A DNA stretch of 64,000 bases from Siphonodentalium dalli (GCA_032622095.1 CP136065.1:156121577-156185576), one strand, 5' to 3'. Positions 11,037 through 22,599 are shown, counted from the first letter of the stretch. Made by a program: numbers and translations. Notes: generated by a model from the sequence alone, not told the origin.

Positions 11037-12360
11037 GTCCAAGTCTTCTCGTACTAAAACCGGCTAAGATATTGGGATGGAGGTGCCGGTCTTTAGTCCG
11101 AGTTCGTCCCGTATAGTCTCTTATGACACGACTTAAGCGTCACTGACCCGCTCAAATAAAACCACAATTATATGAAATAAAATATCACAATTGCGACAAT
11201 AAACGGATATTTTCAACAGAAGACATGCTATTTGATCTGAAATCCACATCAGTTGTGAATTGAAAGCGGTAATTTAATGCGAAAAGAGACATTTATCGCA
11301 ATGTTTACAATTTTTTTAAAGTATGCGAACTCAGTTGACCTCGCGAACTGTGTTCGGCATTTTCCGTTGAAAATATTCCGTAGATTTTGGACTAACAACG
11401 CAAATTACGATGAATTCTCCATTGTAATCGTAATTATGTGTGTCAATAAATAAAAAATAAATAGATTAATTAAACATTGGAGATATAAATGTAATACATT
11501 AAATAAATTACGGGAATTACAACCCTCCCAAAGTTTAAAACAGTGTAAACACAACGAGCATTAGAATAAATAATATGCCTTATATGGTGCTACATTTCAC
11601 CCACATTTGATGGACTTCCGCGAAATTAAGATATATACTAAGCGAACAGGGCAATATACTGCTCTTGTTAAGCACAGAAAAAATCAAACAAAATTTGTAT
11701 AAATTTTGAACCTTAAGTTTGAAAAGTCCCACTGAAATGGAAGAACTATATTTCGAAACTGTGTGATTCGGTTCTCCGATTATTTTATCAACACACAAGT
11801 CAAAATGCACATCACACGCATGCTCCAATTTTGACAAGTTGCTTGCGAAAATTGTCAACAAAACTACCGTTCTGATCCTCCATTATGTCATTAAGTTTTT
11901 AGTGCGGGAATTGTTCTCAAAGCACATAGGAAACTGGACTTTGGGGCAATCGGTTTTCGCCATTTTGTTCGGAAAACCCCGCGCTATATATAGAAACAGA
12001 AACTAGAATACCCAGCGGATTATGCCGAAGTTATTCGGAACAATTCGGCTTTCAGTTAAAGTGTAAACAAACAGAGACACAAAGCGATGTTTGTGGCAAT
12101 CAACCGGAATATTCTATGTGTAATTTAACATTAAAGTTAGATTATTATACACCATTGTGACCATAAGATGTCACCCTTTCCGATGTATATATAATCACGT
12201 ATTGATTTGCTAGGTTAATCGAGTAAAATACAACACAGATTCCCGCCACAGATCGTGGGCGTAAGTCGTGTCATAAGAGACTATACGGGACGAACTCGGA
12301 CTAAAGACCGGCACCTCCATCCCAATATCTTAGCCGGTTTTAGTACGAGAAGACTTGGGC
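11037..12360. mobile_element. Non-autonomous DNA transposon with 99 bp terminal inverted repeats
   Basis: Bases 11037-11135 are repeated as the near-perfect reverse complement at 12262-12360 (outer ends gtccaagtcttctcg and cgagaagacttgggc; inner part taagtcgtgtcataag). TA lies directly outside both ends (11035-11036 and 12361-12362), consistent with a TA target duplication (CTA is also possible). The 1.1 kb centre has one 93-codon open stretch on the minus strand (11580-11861) with no recognised domain. A Tc1/mariner-type or other TA-targeting origin is inference. Confidence 0.85.
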
Positions 12361-12865
12361 TAACTTTAGACCTGTGACCTGCATGAACCACCCAATAATG
12401 TAATTGTCTGGATGTGATATTGTAATGGTCTTGCCCCCCCCCCCCCCAGAGAGAACCACTTGCAAATAAAATTTTCAGTATATCACCTCGACAAAACCAT
12501 CAGCAACACCATAGCTGACTATCACAAAGATTCTACTGATATGAAATTGAACGAATGCATGGTTAGTCTATTATATTTGCTAAAGTCAGAATTCTATGAT
12601 TGATATATATATCTCAATGTCATATTATCAGAACTTTCTGAATGGCTTTCATACATTTGGATTCAAAATGAGATTCTAGTGAATTGTTGATCAACTTTAT
12701 TAAAAAGACCCTCTCCGAATTTGTACTTACAGAATATCACCTCGTTACATCATAATATTATGTCACTTTAAATGTAGAGTTGCACTAAAAGCTGAGTTTT
12801 TACTATTAATATTTGTAATATAAAGAGTCATTAAATTATATGTATCATCTATCACTTTTTTATCT
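12361..12865. other. Unclassified AT-rich stretch
   Basis: It contains a 15 base C run at about 12434-12449 and otherwise no gene or strong repeat that I can recognise. Confidence 0.4.
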
Positions 12866-13400
12866 CACCTGAGACGAAGTCTCCGGTGGAGCTATAGTCA
12901 TCACTCCTCGTCCGTCGTCCGTCCGTCCGTCCGTCAACAATCATCTTCTTCTCCAGTATCATAAGGCCAAATGAGTTCATATTTGGTGTGGATGTTCCCT
13001 GCTTGACTCAGACTCAGATTTGTTAAAATAAGGTCACTGAGTCAAATAGTTGCGAAGCTAGGGCCATAACTCTTTCCCGCCATAGTAATTCTTAAAACAA
13101 CTTCTTTTCAAGAACAATCTGGCCTATTTAGCTTATATTTGGTATGGAAGGTCCTTGAGTGACTGGGGGTCAGATTTGTTCAAATGTGGCCACTGGGTCA
13201 AATAGGGGCAGAATCAGGGACATAACTCTATTCTCCCTAGTAATTATAAGAATGACTTCTTCTCCAGAATCATCAGGCCGATTTAGCTAATATTTTGTAT
13301 GGTGGGTCCTTGTGTGACTGGGGTTCAGATTTGTTCAAATGGGGTCAGTGTGTCAAATAGGGGCCGTGTCAGGAACATAACATTAAATTATTATTATTAT
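12866..13400. repeat. Dispersed repeat with GAGAC-gaa-GTCTC hairpin, (gtcc)n and ~150 bp tandem units
   Basis: It starts tctcacctgagacgaagtct, followed by cgtccgtccgtccgtc. Then come ~150 bp units sharing tatttagctta/gatttagcta, ggtccttg(a/t)gtgactgggg, cagatttgttcaaat and agggacataactct. A related array is at 14320-15340. I associate this type of repeat with molluscan and brachiopod genomes; that is recollection, not a search result. Confidence 0.7.
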
Positions 13401-13640
13401 TTTTTTTTTTTTTAAATATTGTTAAATTTAAATCCTTGCTCAATTCAAAAAACAAATCACAATTCAAAATGAACCAATACAAAAATATTTTTTTCATTTT
13501 AACCTCTGATTTTTTGTATTTTTTTAGACACAAAACACCCCTTTCCCTCCTCACCCCTCTACACCCCTGTCCCCACTACCACCCCCCCCCCCCCCCCCAA
13601 TCTGCGCCGCCCTGCACCCACTGCAGTCAAGAAAAAATTA
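13401..13640. repeat. Low-complexity A/T and C tracts
   Basis: A (att)n/poly-T stretch at 13385-13415 is followed by AT-rich sequence and by pyrimidine-rich sequence with a C run at about 13580-13598. The apparent open frames are simple-sequence artefacts. Confidence 0.7.
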
Positions 13641-13799
13641 ATTAGAAAAACTGACACCTTGTAACATCCATAGAGTATGGTATTAGCCCCAGACAGAAAG
13701 AGTTAATAACAGTCATCAATTCAGATGTTATCTAGCTGGCTGACAGCTAGGTGTAAACAGTCATGCTCTGTGTGTATCATTAACATATCATATCAAAAT

Positions 13800-14228
13800 G
13801 CTGTTTGTCTGACATTTGCAGAATGAGGTCCCCAGAGGGTGAATTTAGTGATGCTACTCTGCACAGTAGGCTAGCATCACCAAATACACTCTCCAGGGAC
13901 CTCATTCTGCTTAGGCCTCATCTTCAGGGAAGTATAAAGGTCTTAAATTGACATTTCTACTTACTTTTTCCCTTCTGTTCAGTTTCTATATTCCCTAATT
14001 TGCTGTCAGAAGATAAAATTGATAATTGAAGTGCCCAATGGGTGCACATCACCAATTAACTGGACAACTTCAATCTGTTCCTATGTCTCCCATGGCAGTT
14101 GGGGCCTAAGCATAATGAGGTCCACGGAGGGTGAATTTGGTGATGCTAGCCCACCTTACAGGATTGCAGCACTAAATTCACCCTTTAGTGACCTCATTCT
14201 GCAAAAGTCAGACACTATATTCAGGCTT
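13800..14228. mobile_element. Nested foldback element, full-length form, copy 2
   Basis: It has the same structure as 5567-6011: two ~100 bp palindromes (13818-13915 and 14110-14205) with gaggtcc...gggtgaattt(a/g)gtgatgcta arms, separated by a ~190 bp centre that matches 5700-5885 in reverse orientation (shared gaagt(t)...ccagttaa/gaagttgg and gtgatgt(g/t)cacccat blocks). The outer ends are degraded compared with copy 1. Confidence 0.8.
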
Positions 14229-14319
14229 GGCTGTTCCACTATTATATTCTTAACCACCACCTATCCAGTTGTACTCATTATACCCTGATTTGCAAAGAAA
14301 ACTTGGGGGGGGGGTGGTA

Positions 14320-15340
14320 TATTGGATTGAATTTGTCTGTCAGTATGTCCTCCCGTCCATCCCTCTGTTGGGATGTTTCCATCCGTCCATCAATTTTGTT
14401 CTTCTCCACATACATATTAAAGACCGAAATGGTTTATATATTTTGACTCACATTCAGATTTGTTCAAATGAGTTCATCAGGTCATATAGGTGAGAAGCCA
14501 GGGCCATAACTCTTTCCCTCCATAGTAAATCTTCAGAAACCATCAGGCCTATTTAGCTTTTGGTATGGAGGGTCCTTTGGTGAGTGGGGTTCAGATTTGT
14601 ACACGTGAGGTCATTTTTAGGAAACTTTTGAGGAAAATCAGTTTTCTTCAACTCTTAAAATCTACCGTTTGAAATTTCTAGATGAATAGATCTCATAGAT
14701 GGGGATTCACATTTGTTCAAATAAGGGCAGAGATAAGAGATTTAACTCTCAACCACCCACCCTACCTGTATGTATGCTGTTTGATACTGGTATAATAATA
14801 TATAGATTCCTATTGGTTTCTAAGCTGTCTGGGTGGAAGCAATGAGGCTGTAGATTTGATTTTTCAACCAGTATCAGTCCACATTTTCCTACTTCGGGTT
14901 AAACTGTTCGACCGAAATCGCCACAAATGTTAACAGGTCTATTTTGCTGATATTTAGTATGAAGGATTCTTTGGTGTCTGGTATTGAAATTTATTCAGAT
15001 GTGGTCACCAGGTTAAATAGGGTGGGACCAGGGACATAACTGTATGTCTCTATAGTCATTCTTAAATTGTCTTCTCAAGAGAGGTTGGACTATTTAGCTT
15101 ACATATAGTATGGATGATCCTTTAGTGACTGATATTCAGATTTGTTAACATCAGGTCAACCTGTTAAGAAATGACGGGGGCTATGGGGAGTTAACAATTT
15201 TGTGTTTAAAAAATCATTGAAATACCAAATTCATTAAAACATCTTCCTTGGAACTACCTAACTGATTAATCTGACATACATGTATGGTGTTTTGGGTCCA
15301 TGGATAAATGGGCTTCAAACATGTCTAAATGGTTTTATAA
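14320..15340. repeat. ~150 bp tandem repeat array, second block
   Basis: The units resemble those at 12960-13400: 'atttagcttttggtatggagg', 'cctttggtgagtggggttcag', 'gccataactctttccctcca'. Copies are diverged, and start-like and stop codons fall irregularly, so it is not a coding array. A (cca/tcc)n-rich head is at 14345-14390. Confidence 0.65.
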
Positions 15341-15344
15341 AAAG

Positions 15345-15540
15345 GTGCTTGTGAGATTGGAAATTTCCAAAAATTGAGAAAGTTTGAGATGTCGGTTGTG
15401 AAATTCCAACCCAAGACTTGGGAGTCTGGAGCCCGGTCGGGAGGGGACTTGTTGAGCTGGAGGAGGGGGGTGATCAGTAGTGAACAGTGGGCAATTTCAT
15501 GGTGGATATTCACCTTGAAATTACCCACTGTACACTACTG
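15345..15540. repeat. 'ttggaaatttcc' family fragment
   Basis: It contains attggaaatttccaaaaatt and a gtgaaattccaaccc block. The same vocabulary appears in copies A and B, in the hAT-type element, and at 21990-22125 and 33440-33830. An internal hairpin is formed by gtgggcaatttca and its near-complement tgaaattacccac at about 15488-15530. Confidence 0.55.
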
Positions 15541-15834
15541 AAGCCTCTCTAGCCACATATCGTGTTTAGATCTACTTTTTTCAAAGTGCTTATGAAAAGT
15601 TCTGACTATTGTGGTCTCCAGAGTCCCAGTCTCATCAGTCTTTGCAGTCTGGTGAGCGACCCCACAGTCTTTGACTGTCTTGTTTTATAAAATCTTGACT
15701 TATGGTTTGGCTAGGGCTAAAATAGCCATTTATTGATGGTTTCTAACAATTATTGGATGTGAATTTATTTTCATGTGCGACAGCTGCACTCAGAAAATAA
15801 TTCCCACCCCAACTTTCTGACCAGAGTTATGCCA

Positions 15835-16151
15835 CTTGTTTCTATTTTATAGCAATTGTATGTCCGTTATTGTGAAAACTTGAACAAACGTCAACCAATT
15901 TCATTCATATTTGGTATATCGATCTTTCACAACCATATCTTGATCGAGTTCAAAAACCAGGTTTATCCATTTTTTTCACCTGTGTTAAAGCCCTTAGTCT
16001 CTATTTTTCGCAATTTTAGGAAAATGTATGTCTGATAGTATGATAACTTGAACAAACATCAACCAATTTCATTCATATTTGGTATATGGATCTTTCACAA
16101 CAATATCTCAAATTAATTTGAAAACAAGATTTGTTTTATTCTTTTTATGTG
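15835..16151. repeat. Two ~165 bp tandem units upstream of copy B
   Basis: Two units share 'caaccaatttcattcatatt', 'tggtatat', 'gatctttcacaac' and '(g/t)aaaaccag'. They run straight into copy B, whose first ~130 bases are a third unit of the same kind (aatattgggtgtaaggatct). This is the left context that copy A lacks, because the 7.56 kb element occupies that position. Confidence 0.7.
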
Positions 16152-17035
16152 TTACGGCCCTTAGTTTGTCAATTTTATGACTGTTAGCACAGGTTAGCGC
16201 AAACTTTAACCTAATCCATTAATATTGGGTGTAAGGATCTTTGACAACAATATCTTGATTGAGTTAAAAACCAGGTTTGTCTGATTTTCTTTTACCTGAG
16301 TTATGGTTCTTACTTCTTAGTTATGGTTCTTTATTTCGTCCATTTTAGTGATTCTCAGTCGGACAGATACGCTATCTTATGGGCAAAAAAACTCGACCAG
16401 AGCCATCTTTGATGGGCAACCATTATACCCTTCTTGTAATTCTGAGCTGAAATTTATTGTTCCCATGTGTGTGTTAGGAACATGTTGAAAGGACATTGCA
16501 AGTTGTTTCTCACATGCTATCACATTCCTAGCGAAAAGTTTCAACAGTAAAAGTCTTCCACCCTCCCTATCTGTCAACAACCATCATCAACAACTACATT
16601 AAAAAATAGATTGACTTTGTTCTTATTTCCATTATTAATAACTACAATAATGGTATTTTGCATGTCAATACCACTGTTATGTAAACATTGCTGTTACAGT
16701 GGAATTACTGATAAATGTTCAATTGGTCCAATAAGATAACAAAGTTTAATCAAAACATGTTGATAAACATTGTAAAAGGTCAAAGCATATTCTGAAAATC
16801 ATATTCATACTAAATATTTGTATTGATTTATTAGCGATGTTTGTTGACAACTCACTAACATTTGGGTCCCTTCAGTATATTCACAACAACTTCACAATAC
16901 ACCCCCCCCCCCCAAGTCAAAATTTGTGCAATTGTTATGATATATCCCAGAGTTCGGATTTGGAATTTTGTCAATTCAAGGGGTGCAGTAGACAATAGAA
17001 ATTTCAAGTTGGCAAATACGAACACCCCCCTCCTC

Positions 17036-17925
17036 GGGAACATGTCTCTATTCCGAAGGTTCGCTATTCCGAAGGTTCACTAATCCGAAGGTTCACTAAT
17101 CCGAAGGTTCACTATTCCGAAGGTTCACTATTCCGAAGGTTCGCTATTCCGAAGGTTTTTGTTATTTTAAAAGTTAATTCTATATTCTAAAGTATTGAGA
17201 GGGTTCTTTTTTAGTACGAAGACTCTTTTTATGAAGGAAATAACTTAAAACATTAAAAAAATAAATGTGATTTTTGTTTTCGTGGGTTTCCTTGAGATTT
17301 AACCCTTTGGCGAGTAGAACGACATATATGTCGTCTATCGGCTGAGGACTAAAACGACATATATGTCGTTTTAGGAAGTGTTATTTTACGTAGACATAAC
17401 TTCAATAAATCATCTGATTTATAAATGATTTACATAGGAGTTATTTTGATTAATATAATGTCCCAAATGCTAAAGGCGGACTATAACAGTGGGGCTCTTA
17501 CGGTCAATCAATACTGGAGCGCTATAACTTACTGTATAGCAGAATAACAGAAGACCTAACTGCAATTCTGACTTTGTATTGATTTTAATGTTGATGTTTC
17601 TTTCAAGTACAGATTGCCAGTTCGGGTAGAATGCATCTCTAACTCGTAGTTTATTTCAGTCATTGTGTTTTCAACTTTCTATAATATTAAAATGATAAAC
17701 TGATACTGTCTTCTTGCTATTAATAACCGACATCTGGGACAAATTAGATATTAGATTGGGGTGTATAAATGTACGGGGGCGCAAATTTTGATTCATTTCT
17801 GGCTAAAAACTCCCATAATAGAAAACCTTCGGAATAGCGAACCTTCGGAATAGTGAACCTTCGGATTAGTGAACCTTCGGATTAGTGAACCTTCGGAATA
17901 GCGAACCTTCGTAATAGCGAACCCT
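17036..17925. mobile_element. Foldback element with arms of 16 bp tandem repeats
   Basis: The left arm (17048-17159) is seven tandem 16 base units of the form ctattccgaaggttcg; the right arm (about 17822-17921) is six such units in reverse complement. Unit variants (ATT or AAT; last base g or a) follow the same order from the outside in both arms, except one extra unit on the left, so the arms are true inverted copies. A 12 base direct repeat, acccccctcctc, flanks it (17024-17035 and 17926-17937), and copy A has this sequence once at about 9139-9150. Tandem-unit inverted arms match the foldback architecture. No transposase is present. Confidence 0.92.
17299..17375 (+). other. piggyBac-like terminus inside the foldback element
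   Basis: The sequence TTAACCCTTTGGCGAG is followed by two perfect acgacatatatgtcgt-type palindromes. TTAA plus CCCTTTG is the usual start of piggyBac-superfamily elements. I do not find the matching right end (CAAAGGGTTAA) in this window, so it is at best a fragment. Confidence 0.35.
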
Positions 17926-18967
17926 ACCCCCCTCCTCAAAGAAGACCATCTTGTCACGTCTGATGCCAGTAGCTTGGTATTCAAGGCTGTGTATGTCAGT
18001 CACTGGCCATAGAACTATCAATTTCTTACTTTTTGGGGCCTGAAGTTTCCTTTAATGAGACTCATCCTCCTTGAATCCACCCACAGGCAACTGGAAAGTT
18101 CCCCTCCACACATAGATACAAAACAGGAAAGGAACATCACTGGTGACTGAATCCACATACACCTATAGGCATATTTACCCAGTCCCACCCCCCCCCCCCC
18201 AACTTGGCAAAATGTTCAATAGTTGGAAATTTCATACCTGACACAACAGTAGTTGGAAATTTCACACCAACAATAGGTTGAAAGTGTTCTCGTAGTTTGA
18301 TTTTCCAACAAATTATTAGTGGGGAGTTTGTTGTTTTTATACCAACAGTGATATATTTTCCTGAACTGAAATGGCCATCATTTGGAAATTTTCCAACCTT
18401 AGGGGGGGGTGTCAGGTCAGAAATGTCCAACAATTGAAGAGCTTGGTGCCAGACTGCCAGTCTGGATGCTAGGATGTTGCGGTTTTCAGGTTCAGAGTTC
18501 AAGATTTCCTCCCACTGGTTATGAATACACCTCGGTGGCCAGTAAAAAAACTGCTAATTTTTAAATATCAAGGCCTGAAATTTCCTGGAGTCATATCTCT
18601 TAATGCTAGGATTTTGCAGTTTTTAAAATGTTCTCCCACTGGGCTGAGGGGGCCTGGTTCTTCCCCAGTGGCCAGTCAAAATCTGCTGATCATTTTTTTT
18701 TAAATTGACGCCTGACTATGCCTGGAGTTAGACCTCCAGATGCTTGGATTTTTGCAGTTTTCATGTTCAGATTTCAAAATGTTCTTACATTGATCCGAAG
18801 GGTCCCGAGTCCCTCTCTCGTGGCCAGTTAAAAACTGCTAGCCTATTTTTTTTAAATTGAAGCCTGAATTTTCCCCCTGGAGTTAGACTTCTAGATGCAA
18901 GTACATGTATCTATGCTTGACCCTTGTTGCGAATGGTTTGTCACAGCATGCGAACAAACATTTTGAC

Positions 18968-19075
18968 ACTGTCTTTAATTACTATATACTCATTGACGAG
19001 TAGTTTTTTGGGAAATGTTCAGATAATAAGTCCAACAAACGGCCATACGTTGAACTTATCTGAACATTTCCCACC
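18968..19075. repeat. Indel between duplication copies with a short inverted repeat
   Basis: Copy B holds ~65 extra bases after attttgaca. They include gggaaatgttcagataa (19011-19027), which is the reverse complement of ttatctgaacatttccc about 40 bases further on. Copy A keeps only the second half, consistent with loss of one hairpin arm in A. Confidence 0.6.
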
Positions 19076-20294
19076 AATGAATAACAATAATTCAGGATTT
19101 GTATTATCTTTACGCCTAACTGCTGTCATCCACGGTCTGCTTTTATATTACCTGAACATCCCTCCAAATGAATAATATACCATTTATTCAAAATGCCTAT
19201 CATTCCTGATTATTACTGGAATCCTTTGGAGTTACCTCTCGTGCGTCTGACAGGTTATCTTATTATCCTACGTCCGAAAAAAAATCGGCGTGGGATATAG
19301 CAAAGGATTCCACCCATCGGGGCGTCCGTCTGTCTGTCGGGGCGTACCAAACATTGACTCCAGGGGTTATTTCGAACAGTTATCAACGGATTTAAAAGAT
19401 ATTTTTTTGCATAGGTGTTCACAAGTCTGAAACTAGATAGATCCGGCCTGACCTATTCACCAGAGTTTCGGTCCTTTGGTTGTCATTTTGTTTTTGGCAT
19501 TTGTCACCCATGAAAAGTTGTCCGGGGTTATTTCGAACAATTATCAACGGATTTCAAAGATTTTTGGTGTGTGAGTTCACAAAAGGATTATCTGAAACTT
19601 GTTCGCAACTATGCCCGGCCATACATTTTTACCAGAGTTAGTCCCTTTGATCGTGATTTTTTTGGCATTTAATTAGCACCCAGGAAAAGTTATCCGGGCT
19701 CTATTATCGGAGGACTAGTATAATCAGCATGTCCATCCGTCGGGACGTCCGTATATAACAAACATTACACACAGGGATGTGGCTAGAGGGGGGTGTGGGG
19801 GGTGTCTCACCCCCCCCCCCCAGCAGAGAGCTATATTTTCAATAGTAGGAAATTTCATACCTGCCACAACTAAATTTCACACCAACAATAGGTTGAAAAT
19901 GTTCTTGTAGTTTGATTATAAAACAATTTATTGGGGGAATTTATTGTTTTTCGACCAATATTTGCATACGTTCCTATTTTTGGTCAAAAATTTTGACAGA
20001 AATGGTCATCAGTTGGAAATTTTCCAACCTTAGGGGGGTGACAGGTTGGAAATTTCCAACACTTGGAAAGCTTGTGTCCTGGTCTCTCCCCCGTGGCCAG
20101 TCAAAAACTTCTAGTTAATTTAAGAAAACAATATTGTCATACAATTGGTCAACAGTGTCATTGGAATTGTCATCAGTTGGAAAATTTCCAACCTTGGGGG
20201 TGTAGGGTTTGAAATTTCGAACAGTAGGAAGGCTTGAGGCTAGTCTAGATGTTAGGATTTTGCGATTTTCTTGTTCAGATTTCAAAATTTTCGC

Positions 20295-20325
20295 ACACCG
20301 GGCCGAACCATGGTCGGCCCGGTGT
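20295..20325. repeat. GC-rich palindrome in the hAT element, repeated at 20553-20588
   Basis: cacaccgggccga is followed after 7 bases by its exact complement tcggcccggtgtg. A second version at 20553-20588 has a slightly longer loop (acaaccatgg). In an AT-rich element these would form strong hairpins; one lies in each of two internal units. Confidence 0.8.
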
Positions 20326-20744
20326 GTCATTGCCCCATTCACATGGCCAATACAAAACTGCTAATTAGTTTAGCAAAACAATATTTTACTACATTTGGTC
20401 AAACTTGTAGACATAAATGGTCATCAGTTGAAGAATTTTCCAACCTGAGGGGGAGTATGAGGTTTGAAATTTCCAACACTAGGAAAGCTTCAGTTGAGGC
20501 CAGTCTTGATGCTAGGATTTGCGATTTTCTTGTATAGTTTTAAAAATTTTCTCACACCGGGCCGAACAACCATGGTCGGCCCGGTGTTTCCTGGTCTGTC
20601 GTCGGTAGCTGTGTGCATTTGTCTGGAATTAGATCACTAGTTGTTTTTTTGGGGGCAATTTTCAGGTTAAAATATCTTAATGTTCTCATACTGGGGAAAA
20701 TAGAAGCATGGCTTATGAATATATAGGAAATTAGGCCTGAGCAT

Positions 20745-20895
20745 GAGGTACAAGGGGGGGGGGGTGTGCAAATGGAAATATGCAAAAAGTTGTGTTGGTA
20801 CGATTCCGACTCAAGGGGGGGGGGTGCAAATGGAATTATGCAAAAAGTTGTGTTGGTGTGATTGCGACTCAAGGGGGGGGGGGTGCAGTTGGAAA
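20745..20895. repeat. ~65 bp tandem units with long G runs
   Basis: Three units each contain a 9-11 base G run, gtgcaaatgga(a)at(t)atg, caaaaagttgtgttggt and cgactcaa. The open frames over this stretch are products of the repeat. Confidence 0.8.
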
Positions 20896-21002
20896 TTCCC
20901 AAGGTGGATACCCCCCCCCCCAGCGGAGACCCTCTAGCCACATCCCTGATTACAGAACACAGCTCGGGTATCGACAGTCCAATTTGGATGTCATGTGGTA
21001 TG

Positions 21003-21453
21003 CCGGTAGACCAGCATTGTGGAAGGGAACTCCATATAGTGCAGGTTTTGTGCATTAATTTTTTACCAGAGCTTCGGCCCTTGTTTGACTTGGACATTTG
21101 TTAATTTTGTGTCCGAAAGAACATAGATTGTAACTCGGGTGTGTAATTATCGGATTTCGTTGTCCTTTCATTTGATAATAGCACAGGTTGAAAGGATACC
21201 AACATGCTACGGGTTTCGTCCATTATTTGTTACCAGAGTTACGGCCCTTGTTTGATTTGGAAATTTGTGAATTGATGATTCGTGGGAGACCTTTGTCCGT
21301 GCATCCTTCGTTGTGCAGGTTTTGTCCTCACTTTTTCCTGAGTTATGGCCCTTTGCCAGATATATGACCAGGGGTTTGTTTTGTTCGCAGCTTTTTCCAG
21401 AGTTATGGCCCTTTAATTTGGCAGAGTTATGACCCGGGGTTAAACTGAGAGAA
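21003..21453. repeat. 'accagagttacggccctt' repeat units
   Basis: Several diverged units contain ccagag(t/c)t(a/t)cggccctt and ctgagttatggcccttt, with 'gcaggttttgt' between them. The same units occur at 7561-7700, 10590-10800 and 15820-16160. Known to me as a common repeat type in molluscan genomes. Confidence 0.6.
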
Positions 21454-22570
21454 ATGCCCCACTGTTACTTTATTGTCTCTCTAAATTTATCCAATATTGA
21501 GCGTACAGTCAGTCGGGTGCATTGGCCCGCGCTTGGCGTTGCCCTTATTATCTCAGGTATAGACATGTCGCAGAATAAATATTGCCTAACTTATCCGCAA
21601 TTTGGACTGATTTGGACGAGACTAGACACAGACCGTGTTATGCGCCACACTGCACCGATTATAGATAGGCATACAGTGAGGCATAGCTTAATTTTATGCT
21701 CGTGGATTGTATCTCTCTTTGTTCGTGTGGTAGATGATCCACGGACTGGTTTTGTTGTCCCACCTAAAAGCCACATTATTGCTCTAACAAAAGATCCAAG
21801 ACACCGTATCTCGATCTGGTTGAGGGCTATTATTCCAGACTAACACCTCTGATAATGAGCTTCCGTTATACCACACACACGTTGTCCACCCTATCGATTC
21901 CATCAACTGAGTAGTTATCCTCAGAATGTAAGGACATGGTGACAAACTAGACTCTCTTGTGTACACTCTACCACCCAGGGACGCTGCGATAAGGGAGTTG
22001 GCGTGTCTTTGACCAAATTGTTCAACAGTTGGCAACTTCATCCCTGAAATATAGTTGAAAATTTCAGACCATGCAAAGTATAGAGGTGGTGGGTTGGATA
22101 TTTCCAATTGTTGGAAAGTTTGACGTACCTACACAGTCACAGTGACAATTTGCTTCCCAGGTTTGTCCCAGTAGGAGAACCAAAACGAAGAACCCAACAT
22201 ACTTGATTTTGTTCTTCACGAAGAACTAAAATAAAGAACCAAAACGAAGAACCATACATACTTTTTATATTTGGCTCTTCGGGAAGAACCAAAAATAAAG
22301 AACCTAATTCCACATGGAAACAAACTTGTTTCTAAATGTTGGCATGAGCTGGTTTGGTTCTCTATCTGGCTCTCCGGATAGAACAAGAAAATTGAACAAA
22401 ATATTACCCATTTGGTTCACCAAATGCCATTTAGGAAACAAATATGCATATGCATGCATGCTTGTGGAAACATTGCATATTGTGAATGACAGTCCGTGAT
22501 ACTGTGTTACCAGTATACGCACGTTTGAGGACACAGCATCGTGGTTTCTGAATGTTCCATTAGTTCGTAA
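21454..22570. other. Unclassified stretch with short repeats
   Basis: A 129-codon open stretch (21454-21843, plus) has no domain or composition that I recognise as a protein. 21990-22125 is a 'ttggaaa(t)tttc' family fragment (agttggcaacttcatccctg). 22180-22320 holds four copies of a (c/a)gaagaacc(a)aaa motif. I see no exon structure. Confidence 0.4.
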
Positions 22571-22599
22571 ATGAGTCAATATCAATTTTGGTCAAAATT

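Larger units (their letters stand above)
19772..20948. mobile_element. hAT-type non-autonomous transposon, 1,177 bp
   Basis: The ends are perfect 19 base inverted repeats CAGGGATGTGGCTAGAGGG (19772-19790, complement at 20930-20948). Flanks are attacaca (19764-19771) and attacaga (20949-20956), an 8 bp target duplication with one mismatch. Copy A at about 10888 has the sequence once, with nothing inserted. Eight-base duplication plus CAGGG ends are the hallmarks of the hAT superfamily. The interior is non-coding: three diverged ~260 bp units with ttggaaatttccaacctta and 'gatgctaggatttgcgattt', G runs, and two GC-rich palindromes. Confidence 0.92.
16152..21002. repeat. Segmental duplication, copy B
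   Basis: Colinear with copy A (7561-10945). B has three differences of presence: the foldback insertion at 17036-17925, the hAT-type insertion at 19772-20948, and a ~65 bp block at about 18968-19033. It lacks the 707 bp repeat-flanked block of A. Homology stops in both copies after catgtggtatg. Confidence 0.9.

Noticed and set aside
20552-21097. 181-codon minus-strand frame, the longest after the retrotransposon frames
   Set aside because: It runs through the G-run tandem units and the right end of the hAT-type element into unrelated flank, so it is a chance frame with Pro/Gly runs from homopolymers.
21454-21843. 129-codon open frame as a possible host exon
   Set aside because: No recognisable motif, antisense frame also open, and it lies between repeat fragments.
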